Shown: one piece after another, positions 8,600-16,266 of the stretch
How the letters are laid out: each line of letters starts with the position of its first letter
Numbering within the stretch: position 1 is the first letter of the stretch
Assembly (NCBI GenBank): GCA_963824985.1
Contig: CAWGRQ010000047.1
Span: forward strand, 1-64,000
Length of the DNA: 64,000 bases
Source of the DNA: JAFNAG01 sp963824985
Lineage (GTDB): Bacteria > Acidobacteriota > UBA6911
Direction of reading: 5' to 3'
The notes under the pieces: model-generated
Told to the model about the DNA's origin: nothing
The model's input: the letters and a program-made list of their open reading frames with translations, nothing else
The model's database searches: none
Position numbers and translations under genes: made by a program

Positions 8600-9085
8600 A
8601 TGAATAATACTATCGGAAAAGGGGACGTGTTGAAGACGATACTAGAAAAAAGCAAATATCTCACTTTGATCGCGGTTATTTCGACATTGCTGGCCTCGGC
8701 GGCCGCTTTCGTGTGGGGGATGATAAAATCGGTCAAGGTCCTTATCGATATTTTCGGCAACATCGGTGTCGATACCACAAACACCGTATCACTCATCGAA
8801 CTCATGGACATTTTTTTAATAGCTATAGTACTTTTTATCTTCGCACTGGGTATATACGAACTGTTCATCGGCAAATTGGCGATCCCCGAATGGCTCGTCA
8901 TTAAAAACCTCCATGACCTGAAGGTCAAATTAAGCAGCGTGGTCATCATGGTCATGGGCATTATCTTTTTAAAACACCTGGTTGAATGGCAAGATCCCCA
9001 GGGCACTTTGTTCTTCGGATTGGGGGTGGCGATAGTGGCGGCCGCGCTCATCGCCTTTAGCTACATCGGCAACAAGACCGATTAG
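8600..9085 (+). CDS. UPF0114 (YqhA-like) membrane protein
   Basis: The 161-residue product has four hydrophobic helices (about residues 22-45, 70-90, 110-128, 138-155) and the family blocks MDIFLIAIVLFIFALGIYELFIG, EWLVIKNLHDLKVKLSSVVIMVMGI and FLKHLVEW. UPF0114/YqhA proteins are inner-membrane proteins of unknown function. The antisense open frame over the same interval is a shadow. Start is the ATG at 8600; no strong ribosome site is seen. Confidence 0.85.
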   Translation: MNNTIGKGDVLKTILEKSKYLTLIAVISTLLASAAAFVWGMIKSVKVLIDIFGNIGVDTTNTVSLIELMDIFLIAIVLFIFALGIYELFIGKLAIPEWLVIKNLHDLKVKLSSVVIMVMGIIFLKHLVEWQDPQGTLFFGLGVAIVAAALIAFSYIGNKTD

Positions 9086-9162
9086 CCTGCCCGCAGCGCG
9101 ACGGGGCGGCGGGTTTCATTTCCCTGTATACTTAAGGCTGAAAGTTTTAAGCAGGAGGAACC

Positions 9163-9417
9163 ATGGCGGAAAGTGTTGGGCGTCAGTCATACCACGAAGT
9201 GAAGATCACCAAAGATTTAAGGTCAAAAGAAAGAACTCAAGAGCTGATTGTTTTCATCAATGAGCATATTGCTGAATATAAGGGGAAGACCGAGGAAAAT
9301 CATCCGATTCCAGTAATGCTGTTCGAAGAAAAGGACCATGCCCATTTGTTTGCCAACCAGTTGAGTAAGAAACTTAATATTCCGCGAGAGCATATCACTG
9401 TAAAAGCGCAACGGTAG
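9163..9417 (+). CDS. small conserved protein, paralogue of the gene at 25.9 kb
   Basis: The 84-residue soluble protein follows GCAGGAGGAACC, an excellent ribosome site. Key segments are SYHEVKITKDL, IVFINEHIAEYKGK, HPIPVMLFEEKDHAHLFANQLSKKLNIPREHITVK. The second copy at 25,923 shares the blocks xxINxxxAEYKGK, IPxLVFEKxxDAHLFANALSK and PREHIEVK. The two define a small family I cannot name. It is intact and ends 66 bp before a terminator/tRNA-like repeat. Confidence 0.65.
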   Translation: MAESVGRQSYHEVKITKDLRSKERTQELIVFINEHIAEYKGKTEENHPIPVMLFEEKDHAHLFANQLSKKLNIPREHITVKAQR

Positions 9418-9483
9418 CGAGGCTGACCCTGTGTTAGTTAACACCAGATAACAGTAGCGTCAGCAATCCGCTGGCCAAAACGA

Positions 9484-9550
9484 AAAGCCCTCTGATTTTT
9501 GAGTCAGAGGGCTTTCTTTTATTCAAGGGCACGGGGTTCGGTTTGAACGG
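9484..9550. repeat. terminator plus decayed tRNA 3'-end copy (scar 1)
   Basis: AAAGCCCTCTGA (9484-9495) pairs with TCAGAGGGCTTT (9504-9515). Next, 9521-9550 reads ATTCAAGGG then CGGGGTTCGGTTTGAACGG, which matches the T-arm and 3' end of the initiator tRNA (read on the plus strand) with a few substitutions and a gap. The same order, hairpin then tRNA 3' end, occurs at 10.23, 13.08, 15.09 and, intact, 16.22 kb. Confidence 0.6.
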
Positions 9551-9582
9551 CTTCAGGATGCGGATAACCCCGGTAGCATTTT

Positions 9583-9610
9583 TTGAACAGGGAACATTAC
9601 GTGATATAAT
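9583..9610 (+). promoter_or_regulatory. promoter for the Thr-rich lipoprotein
   Basis: TTGAAC (9583-9588) and TATAAT (9605-9610) are 16 bp apart, followed by GAGGAG and ATG at 9626. Confidence 0.65.
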
Positions 9611-9625
9611 TTATGTGAGGAGAAC

Positions 9626-10210
9626 ATGAGCAAAAAGACTATACTGTTCAGCATATGTTCGGTTATGCTCCTCGTGTTGGTTCTTGTTTCATTATCCTGT
9701 ATCGCAACCCCGGTTACGCTAACCACTCCCACGGTGACCAAAACACTGCCGGTAACTCAAACGCTGACGAAAACTAGCTCTGTCATAAGCACCGTCACAA
9801 CCATCAGTTCCACGACCGTCACCACGACCGTCACCGCAACGACAACGGCCCCGCCGGCGACGGTGACCGCTACCGTTATCCCGCCGCCCGTAACCACCAC
9901 CAGGCCGCCGCTGACTGTCACGCAGTACTGGCCGCCGTCGACCAGCTTTTTACCGCAGCCTTTTTTCTACTATCTCCCGCCCCTTACCACGGGACAGACC
10001 GTCAATTTCACCTTTAAATCTTCGGGCCCTCAGATATCTTATTTTGTCCGCGACCCCGCTTCCGTTGTAATCCTGACCGGTAAAACAGATAGCGTTACCC
10101 TGACAGGCTCGGGCTCATTCACGGCATCGATCAGCGGTGTTTACGGCATAGAAGCCACGCCCCCGGACACCGCGATAGCCGTATTTACCCTTTCGTTTTA
10201 TATGTCTTAG
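9626..10210 (+). CDS. Thr-rich stalk lipoprotein
   Basis: The 194-residue protein has a lipoprotein signal ending LVSLSC, then about 80 residues of Thr/Val/Pro low-complexity stalk (TTVTTTVTATTTAPP and similar), then a compact beta-rich domain (TTGQTVNFTFKSSGPQISYFVRDP, SGSFTASISGVYGIEA). The C-terminal domain resembles GOLD/emp24-like beta sandwiches in its 'FxVxDP...YxIxA' outline, a weak resemblance. It should be tethered outside the membrane. The gene is bounded on both sides by terminator/tRNA-like repeats and has its own promoter. Confidence 0.65.
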   Translation: MSKKTILFSICSVMLLVLVLVSLSCIATPVTLTTPTVTKTLPVTQTLTKTSSVISTVTTISSTTVTTTVTATTTAPPATVTATVIPPPVTTTRPPLTVTQYWPPSTSFLPQPFFYYLPPLTTGQTVNFTFKSSGPQISYFVRDPASVVILTGKTDSVTLTGSGSFTASISGVYGIEATPPDTAIAVFTLSFYMS

Positions 10211-10230
10211 AGCCCGGCGAGGTTGAACAG

Positions 10231-10298
10231 AAAAAGCCCCCTGATTTAATCAGAGGGCTTCCACACTCAACCGCAGCGGGGGTTGGATTTTCTAAACC
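10231..10298. repeat. terminator plus decayed tRNA 3'-end copy (scar 2)
   Basis: AAGCCCCCTGATT and AATCAGAGGGCTT form a hairpin with one mismatch, preceded by five A (a T-run for the minus strand). It is followed by CTCAACCGCAGCGGGGGTTGGATT; AGCGGGGGTT and GATT match the tRNA 3' end. Confidence 0.55.
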
Positions 10299-10341
10299 TC
10301 TATTTTGGCCGCCTCTTTCTCCTGCGGCATCAAGCGGCGGG

Positions 10342-11277
10342 TTAATCTCTTGTTTTGGCCGGCAGCGACTCGGTTTCGATGTAAACCCGCGTGATTTCGG
10401 GATATGCGCCCTCGATATTGCCCTCGATGCGGTGAATGGCCTCATGCATCTGCCCGGCGGTGATGCCTTTCTTGAAGCTCACGCCCAGGTTCACCAGCAG
10501 GTCGCGCGGCCCCATATACATGGTCAGAATCTCCGCGGCGCGCTCGACAGCCGGGTCGGACTCCACCCTGCGGCGGATATCCGCCAGCGTGGCGGCGTCC
10601 ACGCCCTCGCCGAGCAGCAATCCCTTCGTCTCGAAGGCGAGGAAAAAGGCGACACCCATGAGCAGCAGGCCGATGGCGACCGAAGCCGCGCCGTCGAGGT
10701 ACGGATTCTTCAGCAGGTGGCCGAAGAAGACGCCGAGGAAGGCGAACACAAGGCCGAGCATGGCCGCGCTGTCCTCCAGCACGACGGTGTAGGTGCTGGG
10801 GTCCTTGGCGCTGCGGATGTACCCCCAGGCGCCCTGTTTGCCCCTGGCCTTGTTGAACTCTCGGAAGGCCACCGAGAACGACCAGCCCTCGATGAGTACT
10901 GCCAGCGCCAGCACGATGTAGTTCACGGTGGGGTTGGAAGTCAGAGCTTCCGGCGCCACGTGCCGGATGTGCGCTATGCCCTCGTAGAGCGACATGCCGC
11001 CGCCGATGCCGAAGATGGAGACCGAAACCACCAGAGTCCAGAAGTAGAGCGCCTTGCCGTAGCCGAAGGGGTGGTCTTCGTCGGCGGGCTTTTTGGCCTC
11101 TTTCATACCCAGGAGCAGCAGGCCGCCGTTGCCTGTATCGACCAGCGAGTGGATGCCCTCGGAAATCATGGCCGAAGAGCCCGTGATGGCGGCGGCGATG
11201 AACTTGATGACGGCTATGACCAGGTTGCCGATGACCGCTGCGATGACCGCAACTTTAGATTCGCCTTTAGACGACAT
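10342..11277 (-). CDS. cation diffusion facilitator family transporter
   Basis: This intact 311-residue protein has six membrane helices and a cytoplasmic C-terminal domain. The first metal-binding helix reads SEGIHSLVDTGN (HxxxD) and the second LEDSAAMLG (ExxxA/D), a pattern of the ZnT9-like branch rather than the HxxxD-HxxxD zinc exporters. It probably exports a divalent metal using the proton gradient; the metal is not certain. ATG 11277 (MSSKGESKVAV) has GAGGGAGACAGG upstream and is preferred over the longer start at 11310. Confidence 0.85.
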   Translation of the reverse strand: MSSKGESKVAVIAAVIGNLVIAVIKFIAAAITGSSAMISEGIHSLVDTGNGGLLLLGMKEAKKPADEDHPFGYGKALYFWTLVVSVSIFGIGGGMSLYEGIAHIRHVAPEALTSNPTVNYIVLALAVLIEGWSFSVAFREFNKARGKQGAWGYIRSAKDPSTYTVVLEDSAAMLGLVFAFLGVFFGHLLKNPYLDGAASVAIGLLLMGVAFFLAFETKGLLLGEGVDAATLADIRRRVESDPAVERAAEILTMYMGPRDLLVNLGVSFKKGITAGQMHEAIHRIEGNIEGAYPEITRVYIETESLPAKTRD

Positions 11278-11409
11278 GCCTGTCTCCCTCGCTGTGTGTT
11301 TTAGAATCATTACGGAGTAAAAATGATACCATTTCGAGCGAGGGGTGTCACCTCAGGTGGGGCATATTGATGGCGGTGGTATAATTATGTCGTTCTAAAG
11401 GAGAGTCAC

Positions 11410-12018
11410 ATGCGCAGGAAAACGCTGGCGCTCTCAGTTGTCCTGACGGCTTTAATGCTGGCACTCTCCGGCTGCGGTCAAACGGTCGCCACGCAAACCA
11501 CCACCGTTCAAATAACCGGGCCGGCTTCAACGCTCACACAAACGGTTACCCTCCCGGGCCCAACCATTACCCGGACAATAACGATATCCGGAATGCCGTA
11601 TGCAGTTACTTATCCGCCGACAACCTCCGCGGCGCAGAACACCCCTACGCAGACTGCCTCTCAAACAGGCTCGGTCACCCCGTTTCAGGGTATAACCAAA
11701 ATTCTGAGCATAACGCCGCCGTCACCGGCCAGCCTGCATATCTATGAAAAGATAACGGTTACATTCGAGTACGTGATTACAGACCCGGCCGGAGGCAGAA
11801 TTAGGGCTATAGGTTATAACGTAAGCTGCGGGCTTTACTCTTACAATGGTTCCGACATAATTCCTGCTGGGAAGGGAACGCTCAGCAGGTCATTTTTTGT
11901 TTCGACGGCACTGACCAGCCCGGTTATTATCGACCAGATTTACGTGCAGATGTGCGACTCTGCCATGACGACAGTCTTTGAGGTATTCCTGCCGGTGGAC
12001 TACAAATACATCCCTTAA
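11410..12018 (+). CDS. Thr-rich stalk lipoprotein
   Basis: The 202-residue product has a clear lipobox (LALSGC), a Thr-rich stalk (TQTTTVQITGPASTLTQTV and so on to about residue 100) and a C-terminal beta-rich domain (LSITPPSPASLHIYEKITVTFEYVIT ... VQMCDSAMTTVFEVFLPVDY) with two cysteines that might form a disulfide. It has AAAGGAG and a TATAAT (11380-11385). The stalk relates it to the proteins at 1,408 and 9,626 but the end domain differs. It is divergent from the cation exporter. Confidence 0.65.
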   Translation: MRRKTLALSVVLTALMLALSGCGQTVATQTTTVQITGPASTLTQTVTLPGPTITRTITISGMPYAVTYPPTTSAAQNTPTQTASQTGSVTPFQGITKILSITPPSPASLHIYEKITVTFEYVITDPAGGRIRAIGYNVSCGLYSYNGSDIIPAGKGTLSRSFFVSTALTSPVIIDQIYVQMCDSAMTTVFEVFLPVDYKYIP

Positions 12019-12030
12019 AGCAACAATAGA

Positions 12031-12067
12031 AAAAGCCCCTCGTGATTTATCTCCAAGGGGCTTTTAG
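12031..12067. terminator. terminator hairpin
   Basis: AAAAGCCCCT pairs with AGGGGCTTTT, with a 17-base loop and T-runs readable from both strands. It lies between the converging lipoprotein and DUF998-like genes. Unlike its relatives it has no clear tRNA-like tail. Confidence 0.65.
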
Positions 12068-12094
12068 TTTGGCTATTGGAGCAATCTCCCGTGC

Positions 12095-12821
12095 TCACTC
12101 AGAGTTGGAGCGTCTTGTCTCAATCCCCTCATCCCGATTCACGTAAGCATAGGCATAGCGCCGTCTCTTGCGCATATCGTCAATCAGCAGTTGAGTGCAT
12201 ATGACCAGCACCCAGAGCTGGCCGTTCCACAGCAGCACGCGCTCGAAAATTCCGGGCAGTGCATAATGCAGCGCCAGAAGCGGGCCTCCGACAACCATGA
12301 AAAGCGCGGCAAAAATGCCGACGGCTATGGTATAGATGCGCAGTTTGCGGTGCCCCCAGGCTTTCAGGCTCGGCGCCAGCAAAAGACAGGCTACGGGGAA
12401 GGCCACCACGACTATGCCCACGGTAACCTGGTGAATCATCCCCGTATAGCCGGGCGGCAGCCCCGGCCCGTTGCCTTTGAACACCCCAATCATGACGAAG
12501 CCCAGCCCGATGTAGGCCAGGCTCAACATGCCGGGATTGACCCTCATCTTTGTTTTAATGAGCACGATGACCGCCAGCGCCAGCAAAGAGACGCCGAAGG
12601 AATAAAAACCGGCGGTCTGCAGCCAGCCGTAGAGCTCCGAAAACCAGCGCGCTGACGGCGTCGCGGACAATATCGTAGCCCTTGTTCAGGAACGGCAGCA
12701 GAGTGGAGACCAGCTGGAAAATAATGGGGCCTGCCAGCGCTACTCGGGCGAGTGAATAAAAAACTGCCCTGCGGAGGGCAGGGAATCTGGAAAGCGGTTT
12801 ACCACGGGTATCTAACTTCAT
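12095..12821 (-). CDS. DUF998-family membrane protein (frameshifted near 12650)
   Basis: The upstream frame reads MKLDTRGKPLSRFPALRRAVFYSLARVALAGPIIFQLVSTLLPFLNKGYDIVRDAVSAL; removing one T from the TTTT near 12,650 joins it to VSELYGWLQTAGFYSFGVSLLALAVIV. About 240 residues and six hydrophobic helices. The 'D.VSxL...YGWLQT' block is typical of DUF998 proteins, membrane proteins of unknown role. ATG 12821 is chosen because AGAAAGG lies 13 bp upstream. Confidence 0.7.
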
Positions 12822-12849
12822 TCTTTTAGTTAACCTTTCTGTTACCAAT

Positions 12850-13080
12850 ATACGGCACGTATGTGAACGCGTCGTGAAGAAAAGATGAATAGTTGATGAA
12901 ATTGACCGAGGTGAAAATAAACGTAGCTAGCGATGACCGTATCAGCTAGCCGCGAGCCTGTTCACAACACAGGTTGAAGGAAAACTCATCCATCTAAACA
13001 ATAATATATAATACTATTTTTTTATAATACTATTGCAAATGCGCAAGGCCGTTTGAAAATGCGATTTGCCATCAACGAAA
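12850..13080. other. AT-rich spacer, no gene seen
   Basis: The 230 bp contain repeated TATAATACTATT-like stretches (12,990-13,035) and no convincing open frame. They may hold promoters; nothing specific can be assigned. Confidence 0.4.
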
Positions 13081-13143
13081 AAGCCCCCTGGTTTTTAAGT
13101 CAGAGGGCTTTGAATTATTCAATTGGCAGCAGATTTGGATTCG
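13081..13143. repeat. terminator plus partly decayed tRNA 3'-end copy (scar 3)
   Basis: AAGCCCCCTG / CAGAGGGCTT forms the hairpin (A-run before it), and the loop end TTTAAGTCAGAGGGCTTT matches the terminator of the intact tRNA. Then ATTATTCAATTGGCAGC and GGATTCGG follow, against ATATTCAATTGGTAGC and CGATTCGA at the tRNA. It is better preserved than scars 1 and 2. Confidence 0.65.
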
Positions 13144-13155
13144 GCACCTTTCGCG

Positions 13156-13647
13156 TCATAGCCCTTCATAGGCTTTTTTCAGCAGGCCGATGTCCAGCTT
13201 TTTCATTTTCAACAGGGCTGCCATGACCCTCTCCCTTTTCGTGGAGTCTTTGTCCTGCATCATCTCGCCCAGCGCCGTGGGGACTACCTGCCATGACAAG
13301 CCGTATTTGTCTTTCAGCCATCCGCATTGCTGCGCCTTTTCGTCCCCGCCCTCGGACAGCTTCTCCCAGTAATGGTCCACTTCCTTTTGTGTCCTGCAAT
13401 TGACGACCAGGGACACGGCCTCATTGAACTTAAATACAGGGCCGCCGTTGAGGGCTATGACTTCCTGCCCGTCCAGCTCGAAAGCAACGGTCATCACGGA
13501 GTCCTTTTTCATTCCGGATACCGCCGCGCCGGCTTCGCTGTAACGTGAGACTCGCTTGACCTCGGAGTTAGGAAAGATGGAGACGTAGAAACTCGCGGCT
13601 TCTTCCGCTTGGGTATCGAACCACAGGTTTGGGGTGATTCTTTGCAT
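13156..13647 (-). CDS. VOC-family PhnB-like protein
   Basis: The 163-residue protein matches the PhnB/'3-demethylubiquinone-9 3-methyltransferase'-type glyoxalase fold: ITPNLWFDTQAEEAASFYVSIFPNSEV, then VAFELDGQEVIALNGGP, SLVVNCRTQKEVDHYWEKLSEGG, CGWLKDKYGLSWQVVP, and a C-terminal helical tail with VMAALLKMKKLDI. These proteins are rarely characterised; the family name is historical and does not establish methyltransferase activity. AGGAGGTAAATAAA precedes the ATG. Confidence 0.85.
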   Translation of the reverse strand: MQRITPNLWFDTQAEEAASFYVSIFPNSEVKRVSRYSEAGAAVSGMKKDSVMTVAFELDGQEVIALNGGPVFKFNEAVSLVVNCRTQKEVDHYWEKLSEGGDEKAQQCGWLKDKYGLSWQVVPTALGEMMQDKDSTKRERVMAALLKMKKLDIGLLKKAYEGL

Positions 13648-13822
13648 TTTATTTACCTCCTGATAAACATTCTACATCGCTCCCAAATACTATGTTGCGG
13701 AGTGGCAGTTCCCTCCAATACTGGCCGTTTGACCAGTAATAAATCCATCACGCGCATAGTGCATATGACGCATCGAGTGCATAAAATGTATCCAGCTAGA
13801 AATTCGACAAAGGAGGACCGCC

Positions 13823-14299
13823 GTGAAAATCGAATACTACCATGATTCGAAGTATGGCAATGGGGCCAGGGTCGCCGAGGAGTTCAAGCAGCAAATGGCC
13901 GCCAGAGGGGCCAGCGTCGACGTCCACCACATCAAGAACACGAAGGCGAAGGAGATTCCGCCGGCCGACCTGTACCTGTTCAGCTCGCCGGGGCGCATGG
14001 GCAGCCCCACCTGGCGCGTGACCCGCTTCCTGAAGAAGCTCAGATTGCCGCAGGGCGCGAAGTACGCCGTCCTGACCACCGAAGGCGCGCCCGTGCCGGA
14101 CAAGAATACCGGAAAGATGCCCACCGAAGAAGAGCGGGCCAAATACCAGCGCGTCATCCCCAAGATGAATAAAATCCTGCAAGGGAAAGGATTGGTCAAG
14201 GTCGCCGAGGGCAAGGTTTATGTTACCGGCATGAAGGGGCCGCTGGAAGAGGGCTGGCAGAAGAAAGTGGAGGCGTTCGCCAGGCAGATAAAGAATTAA
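13823..14299 (+). CDS. flavodoxin-like protein
   Basis: The 158-residue soluble protein begins MKIEYYHDSKYGNGARVAEEFKQQM, an FMN-phosphate-loop-like start (DSKYGNGARVA in place of SxTGNT), followed by YLFSSPGRMGSPTWRVTRFLKKL and YAVLTTEGAPVP. It is likely a flavodoxin-fold electron carrier or a relative. AAAGGAGG precedes the start. The gene sits with VOC and DJ-1 genes in the block between scars 3 and 4. Confidence 0.7.
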   Translation: MKIEYYHDSKYGNGARVAEEFKQQMAARGASVDVHHIKNTKAKEIPPADLYLFSSPGRMGSPTWRVTRFLKKLRLPQGAKYAVLTTEGAPVPDKNTGKMPTEEERAKYQRVIPKMNKILQGKGLVKVAEGKVYVTGMKGPLEEGWQKKVEAFARQIKN

Positions 14300-14321
14300 C
14301 CGAATTAAAGTGAGGAAATTT

Positions 14322-14958
14322 ATGTTTACAATCTATGTTTACGTTCTTGTACTTTAGCCGACTGGGAACTGGGGTATGTTATTTCGGAGCTGAATTCTGG
14401 GCGATTTTTCAAAAGGGCGAGCAACGAGCATCGCTCAAAACGGTTAGTTATTCTGAAGAGCCAATCAACACAATGGGCGGGATGACAATCGTGCCCAATT
14501 GCTTAATTGATGATATTGTTGTGAGTGAAACAGGCATGTTGCTATTACCGGGCGCAGATACATGGAGCGACCCAAAGCATGGCGCTATCATCGAAAAAGC
14601 AAGCCGAATTTCTCCTTTAGGCGCTGCGGTGTGTGCAATCTGTGGGGCTACCGCTGCGCTTGCCAACTTTGGGCTATTGGATAAGCGTCCGCATACCAGT
14701 AATGGACCGGGATTTCTTGAAATGGTTTCACCTGGTTATAAAGGGAAAAGTTTTTATATAGACAAGCCATCTGTTGCGGATAACAACCTTATTACTGCAA
14801 GTTCCACTGGAGCTTTGTTGTGGGCGAGACAAATTATTGAGCATTTAGGGGTTTTTCAATCAAACACACTGGAATCTTGGTATGAATATTTTCGTACCGG
14901 TGAGCCTAAACATTTTTTTGCCCTCATGCACACTTTGTCGTCTAGCAATGAAAACTGA
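14322..14958 (+). CDS. DJ-1/PfpI-family (type 1 glutamine amidotransferase-like) protein, frameshifted at the 5' end
   Basis: From ATG 14322 the frame reads MFTIYVYVLVL, then shifts near 14,353 into ADWELGYVISELNSGRFF, and again near 14,415 into SLKTVSYSEEPINTMGGMTIVPN, staying open to 14958. Downstream motifs are LLLPGADTW, AAVCAICGATAAL (nucleophile Cys in the elbow), LLDKRPHTSN, and ESWYEYFRTGEPKHFFALM. This is the YoaZ-like branch of the DJ-1 superfamily, of unknown substrate. The AT content is clearly higher than that of neighbouring genes, consistent with recent acquisition. Confidence 0.75.
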
Positions 14959-15026
14959 TCCACCTTTGTCAGAAACATAACTGGGACATATACCATATGG
15001 GATGCCTAACGAACAATCTTGAAATT

Positions 15027-15074
15027 TACCCACCGTGCAAAGCGGAAAGGGAAAAAACCGTTGCTCGGTGGGTA
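15027..15074. other. hairpin in the spacer after the DJ-1 gene
   Basis: TACCCACCG (15027-15035) and CGGTGGGTA (15066-15074) are perfect 9-bp arms around a 30-base A-rich loop containing GGGAAAAAACC. It could be a terminator-like structure or part of a small RNA; no T-run follows. Confidence 0.35.
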
Positions 15075-15088
15075 GTTAAAGCAGTAAA

Positions 15089-15162
15089 CGAAAGCCCCTC
15101 GTTATATCGAGGGGCTTTCGTTATCCAATTGGTAGCGGGGGTTCGATTCGAACGAACGACCT
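15089..15162. repeat. terminator plus perfect 37-bp copy of the initiator tRNA 3' end (scar 4)
   Basis: CGAAAGCCCCTCG / CGAGGGGCTTTCG (15089-15120) forms a perfect hairpin. Positions 15126-15162 are identical to 16263-16299, which is the T-arm, acceptor 3' strand and CCA of the initiator tRNA plus four flanking bases. The copy lacks the D-arm and anticodon and cannot be a functional tRNA. Together the two copies flank the mazEF block as direct repeats. Confidence 0.85.
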
Positions 15163-15171
15163 AATTCCACA

Positions 15172-15213
15172 TTGACAAACAACTCCCTCATATAGTATCA
15201 TCATTGTAGATAC
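15172..15213 (+). promoter_or_regulatory. promoter and dyad for mazEF
   Basis: TTGACA (15172-15177) and TATCAT (15196-15201) have an 18-bp spacer. The inverted repeat GTATC...GATAC (15195-15199 / 15209-15213) overlaps the -10 and the likely start of transcription, where autorepression by a MazE-type protein would act. GGAGGAG follows. Confidence 0.6.
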
Positions 15214-15229
15214 ATCAGGAGGAGTAAAT

Positions 15230-15472
15230 ATGAAAGCCAGGGTACATAAATGGGGCAACAGCCTCGCTCTACGCATCCCTAAATCATTCGCCGATGAAGT
15301 TGGATTCCAGCGTGAAACGCCTGTTGAGGTCTCGCTGGCGGATGGAAAACTTGTCGTTACTCCTATCGTTAAACGAGAACTGACGCTCAAACAACTGCTG
15401 GCCAAAGTCACCCCGGAAAACCTTCATCATGAGATTGATATGGGCTGTGCCGCAGGGAACGAAATTTGGTAG
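15230..15472 (+). CDS. mazE: MazE-like AbrB-fold antitoxin
   Basis: The 80-residue protein has the SpoVT/AbrB swapped-hairpin DNA-binding domain: KARVHKWGNSLALRIPKSFADEVGF and VEVSLADGKLVVTPI, followed by a toxin-binding tail (LTLKQLLAKVTPENLHHEIDMG). It would neutralise the MazF toxin encoded immediately downstream with an 7-base overlap and repress the shared promoter. AGGAGGAG lies ahead of the ATG. Confidence 0.9.
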   Translation: MKARVHKWGNSLALRIPKSFADEVGFQRETPVEVSLADGKLVVTPIVKRELTLKQLLAKVTPENLHHEIDMGCAAGNEIW

Positions 15473-15819
15473 AACCAAGGAAATACATCCCCGAACGCGG
15501 GGAAGCGGTATGGATTACGATGAACCCGCAAGCGGGGCATGAACAGTCCGGACGCCGTCCGGCCGTAGTCATCTCACCCAAAAGCTATAACGACAAAACA
15601 GGACTGGCAGTGCTGTGCCCGATAACCAGCCGGGTTAAGGGCTATCCCTTTGAAGTTTTAATTCCTGAGGGCTTGCCGGTTACAGGGGCCATCTTGTCCG
15701 ACCAGGTAAAGAGCCTGGACTGGCGCGCTAGAAATGCGGAATTGATATTCGCTCTGCCGGAGGAGACTATCGCGGAGGTATTAGAGAAGCTAGACACAGT
15801 TGTTATCGCACTAAGATAA
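15466..15819 (+). CDS. mazF: MazF/PemK-family endoribonuclease toxin
   Basis: The 117-residue product has all the usual blocks: YIPERGEAVWITMNPQAGHEQSGRRPAVVISP, YNDKTGLAVLCPITSR, GYPFEVLIP, GAILSDQVKSLDWRAR. The Arg after GHEQSG and the CPITS Thr/Ser contribute to the RNA-cleaving site in this family. It starts at a TTG overlapping the end of mazE, so translation is coupled. It is intact, in contrast to many neighbours. Confidence 0.9.
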   Translation: MVEPRKYIPERGEAVWITMNPQAGHEQSGRRPAVVISPKSYNDKTGLAVLCPITSRVKGYPFEVLIPEGLPVTGAILSDQVKSLDWRARNAELIFALPEETIAEVLEKLDTVVIALR

Positions 15820-15822
15820 GCA

Positions 15823-16143
15823 TTAGCTGGACGCCGCAATGGACGCTCGTGGAGCCCCAGGCTCCGGGAGTTTTGGGGCAGTTCCCAGTAGAGCAGCGAT
15901 GAGAAGTGGCGCAGATGCCCCGATATTGACTGCCAGGATGGCATTAACATTTGTTGTCCCGTAGAGACTCGCAAGTAGTCCACCGATAATAATAAAAAGT
16001 AATGTAATTCCCCAATAAATCAGCGATTTTGAATAAGCAGGAAGATTGGGGCTTGTCCTTAGTTTATACCAGCCGAATACCTCCGCTATTAATCCTCCCA
16101 AAAAACCTAACCCGAAGACGAGCCAAAAACCATTGACCTCCAT
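15823..16143 (-). CDS. small three-TM membrane protein
   Basis: The 106-residue product starts MEVNGFWLVFGLGFLGGLIAEVFGWYKLR, with further hydrophobic helices near residues 35-58 and 62-85 and a Pro/Ala-rich tail. ATG 16143 has TAAAGGAGGCG at the right distance and is preferred over the upstream ATG at 16185. It converges on mazF with a 3-bp gap and lies inside the interval flanked by the 37-bp tRNA repeats. No family recognised. Confidence 0.6.
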   Translation of the reverse strand: MEVNGFWLVFGLGFLGGLIAEVFGWYKLRTSPNLPAYSKSLIYWGITLLFIIIGGLLASLYGTTNVNAILAVNIGASAPLLIAALLGTAPKLPEPGAPRASIAASS

Positions 16144-16224
16144 GATCGCCTCCTTTAGTAGATTATTAATATATTCTGATAGCAAAATTGCTCAATAGTC
16201 AATACCTCTTATGTTAAAATAAAA

Positions 16225-16255
16225 AAGCCTCCTGATTGTTTAAGTCAGAGGGCTT
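16225..16255 (-). terminator. terminator of the initiator tRNA
   Basis: Read on the minus strand, GCCCTCTGA and TCAGGAGGC form the stem, followed by TTTTTTATTTTAAC, about 12 bp after the CCA end. The same terminator with its flank is the template for the repeated units at 9.5-15.1 kb. Confidence 0.8.
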
Positions 16256-16266
16256 TAATATTCAAT

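Noticed and set aside
8581..9051. Minus-strand open frame of 156 codons
   Set aside because: Antisense to the UPF0114 gene, whose four helices and family blocks are clear.
9740..9920. Short repeats in the lipoprotein gene considered as a CRISPR array
   Set aside because: They are irregular Thr/Val codon runs in an open frame, with no uniform repeat or spacer.
15126..15162. Second tRNA gene
   Set aside because: Only the T-arm and acceptor 3' strand are present; D-arm and anticodon are missing.
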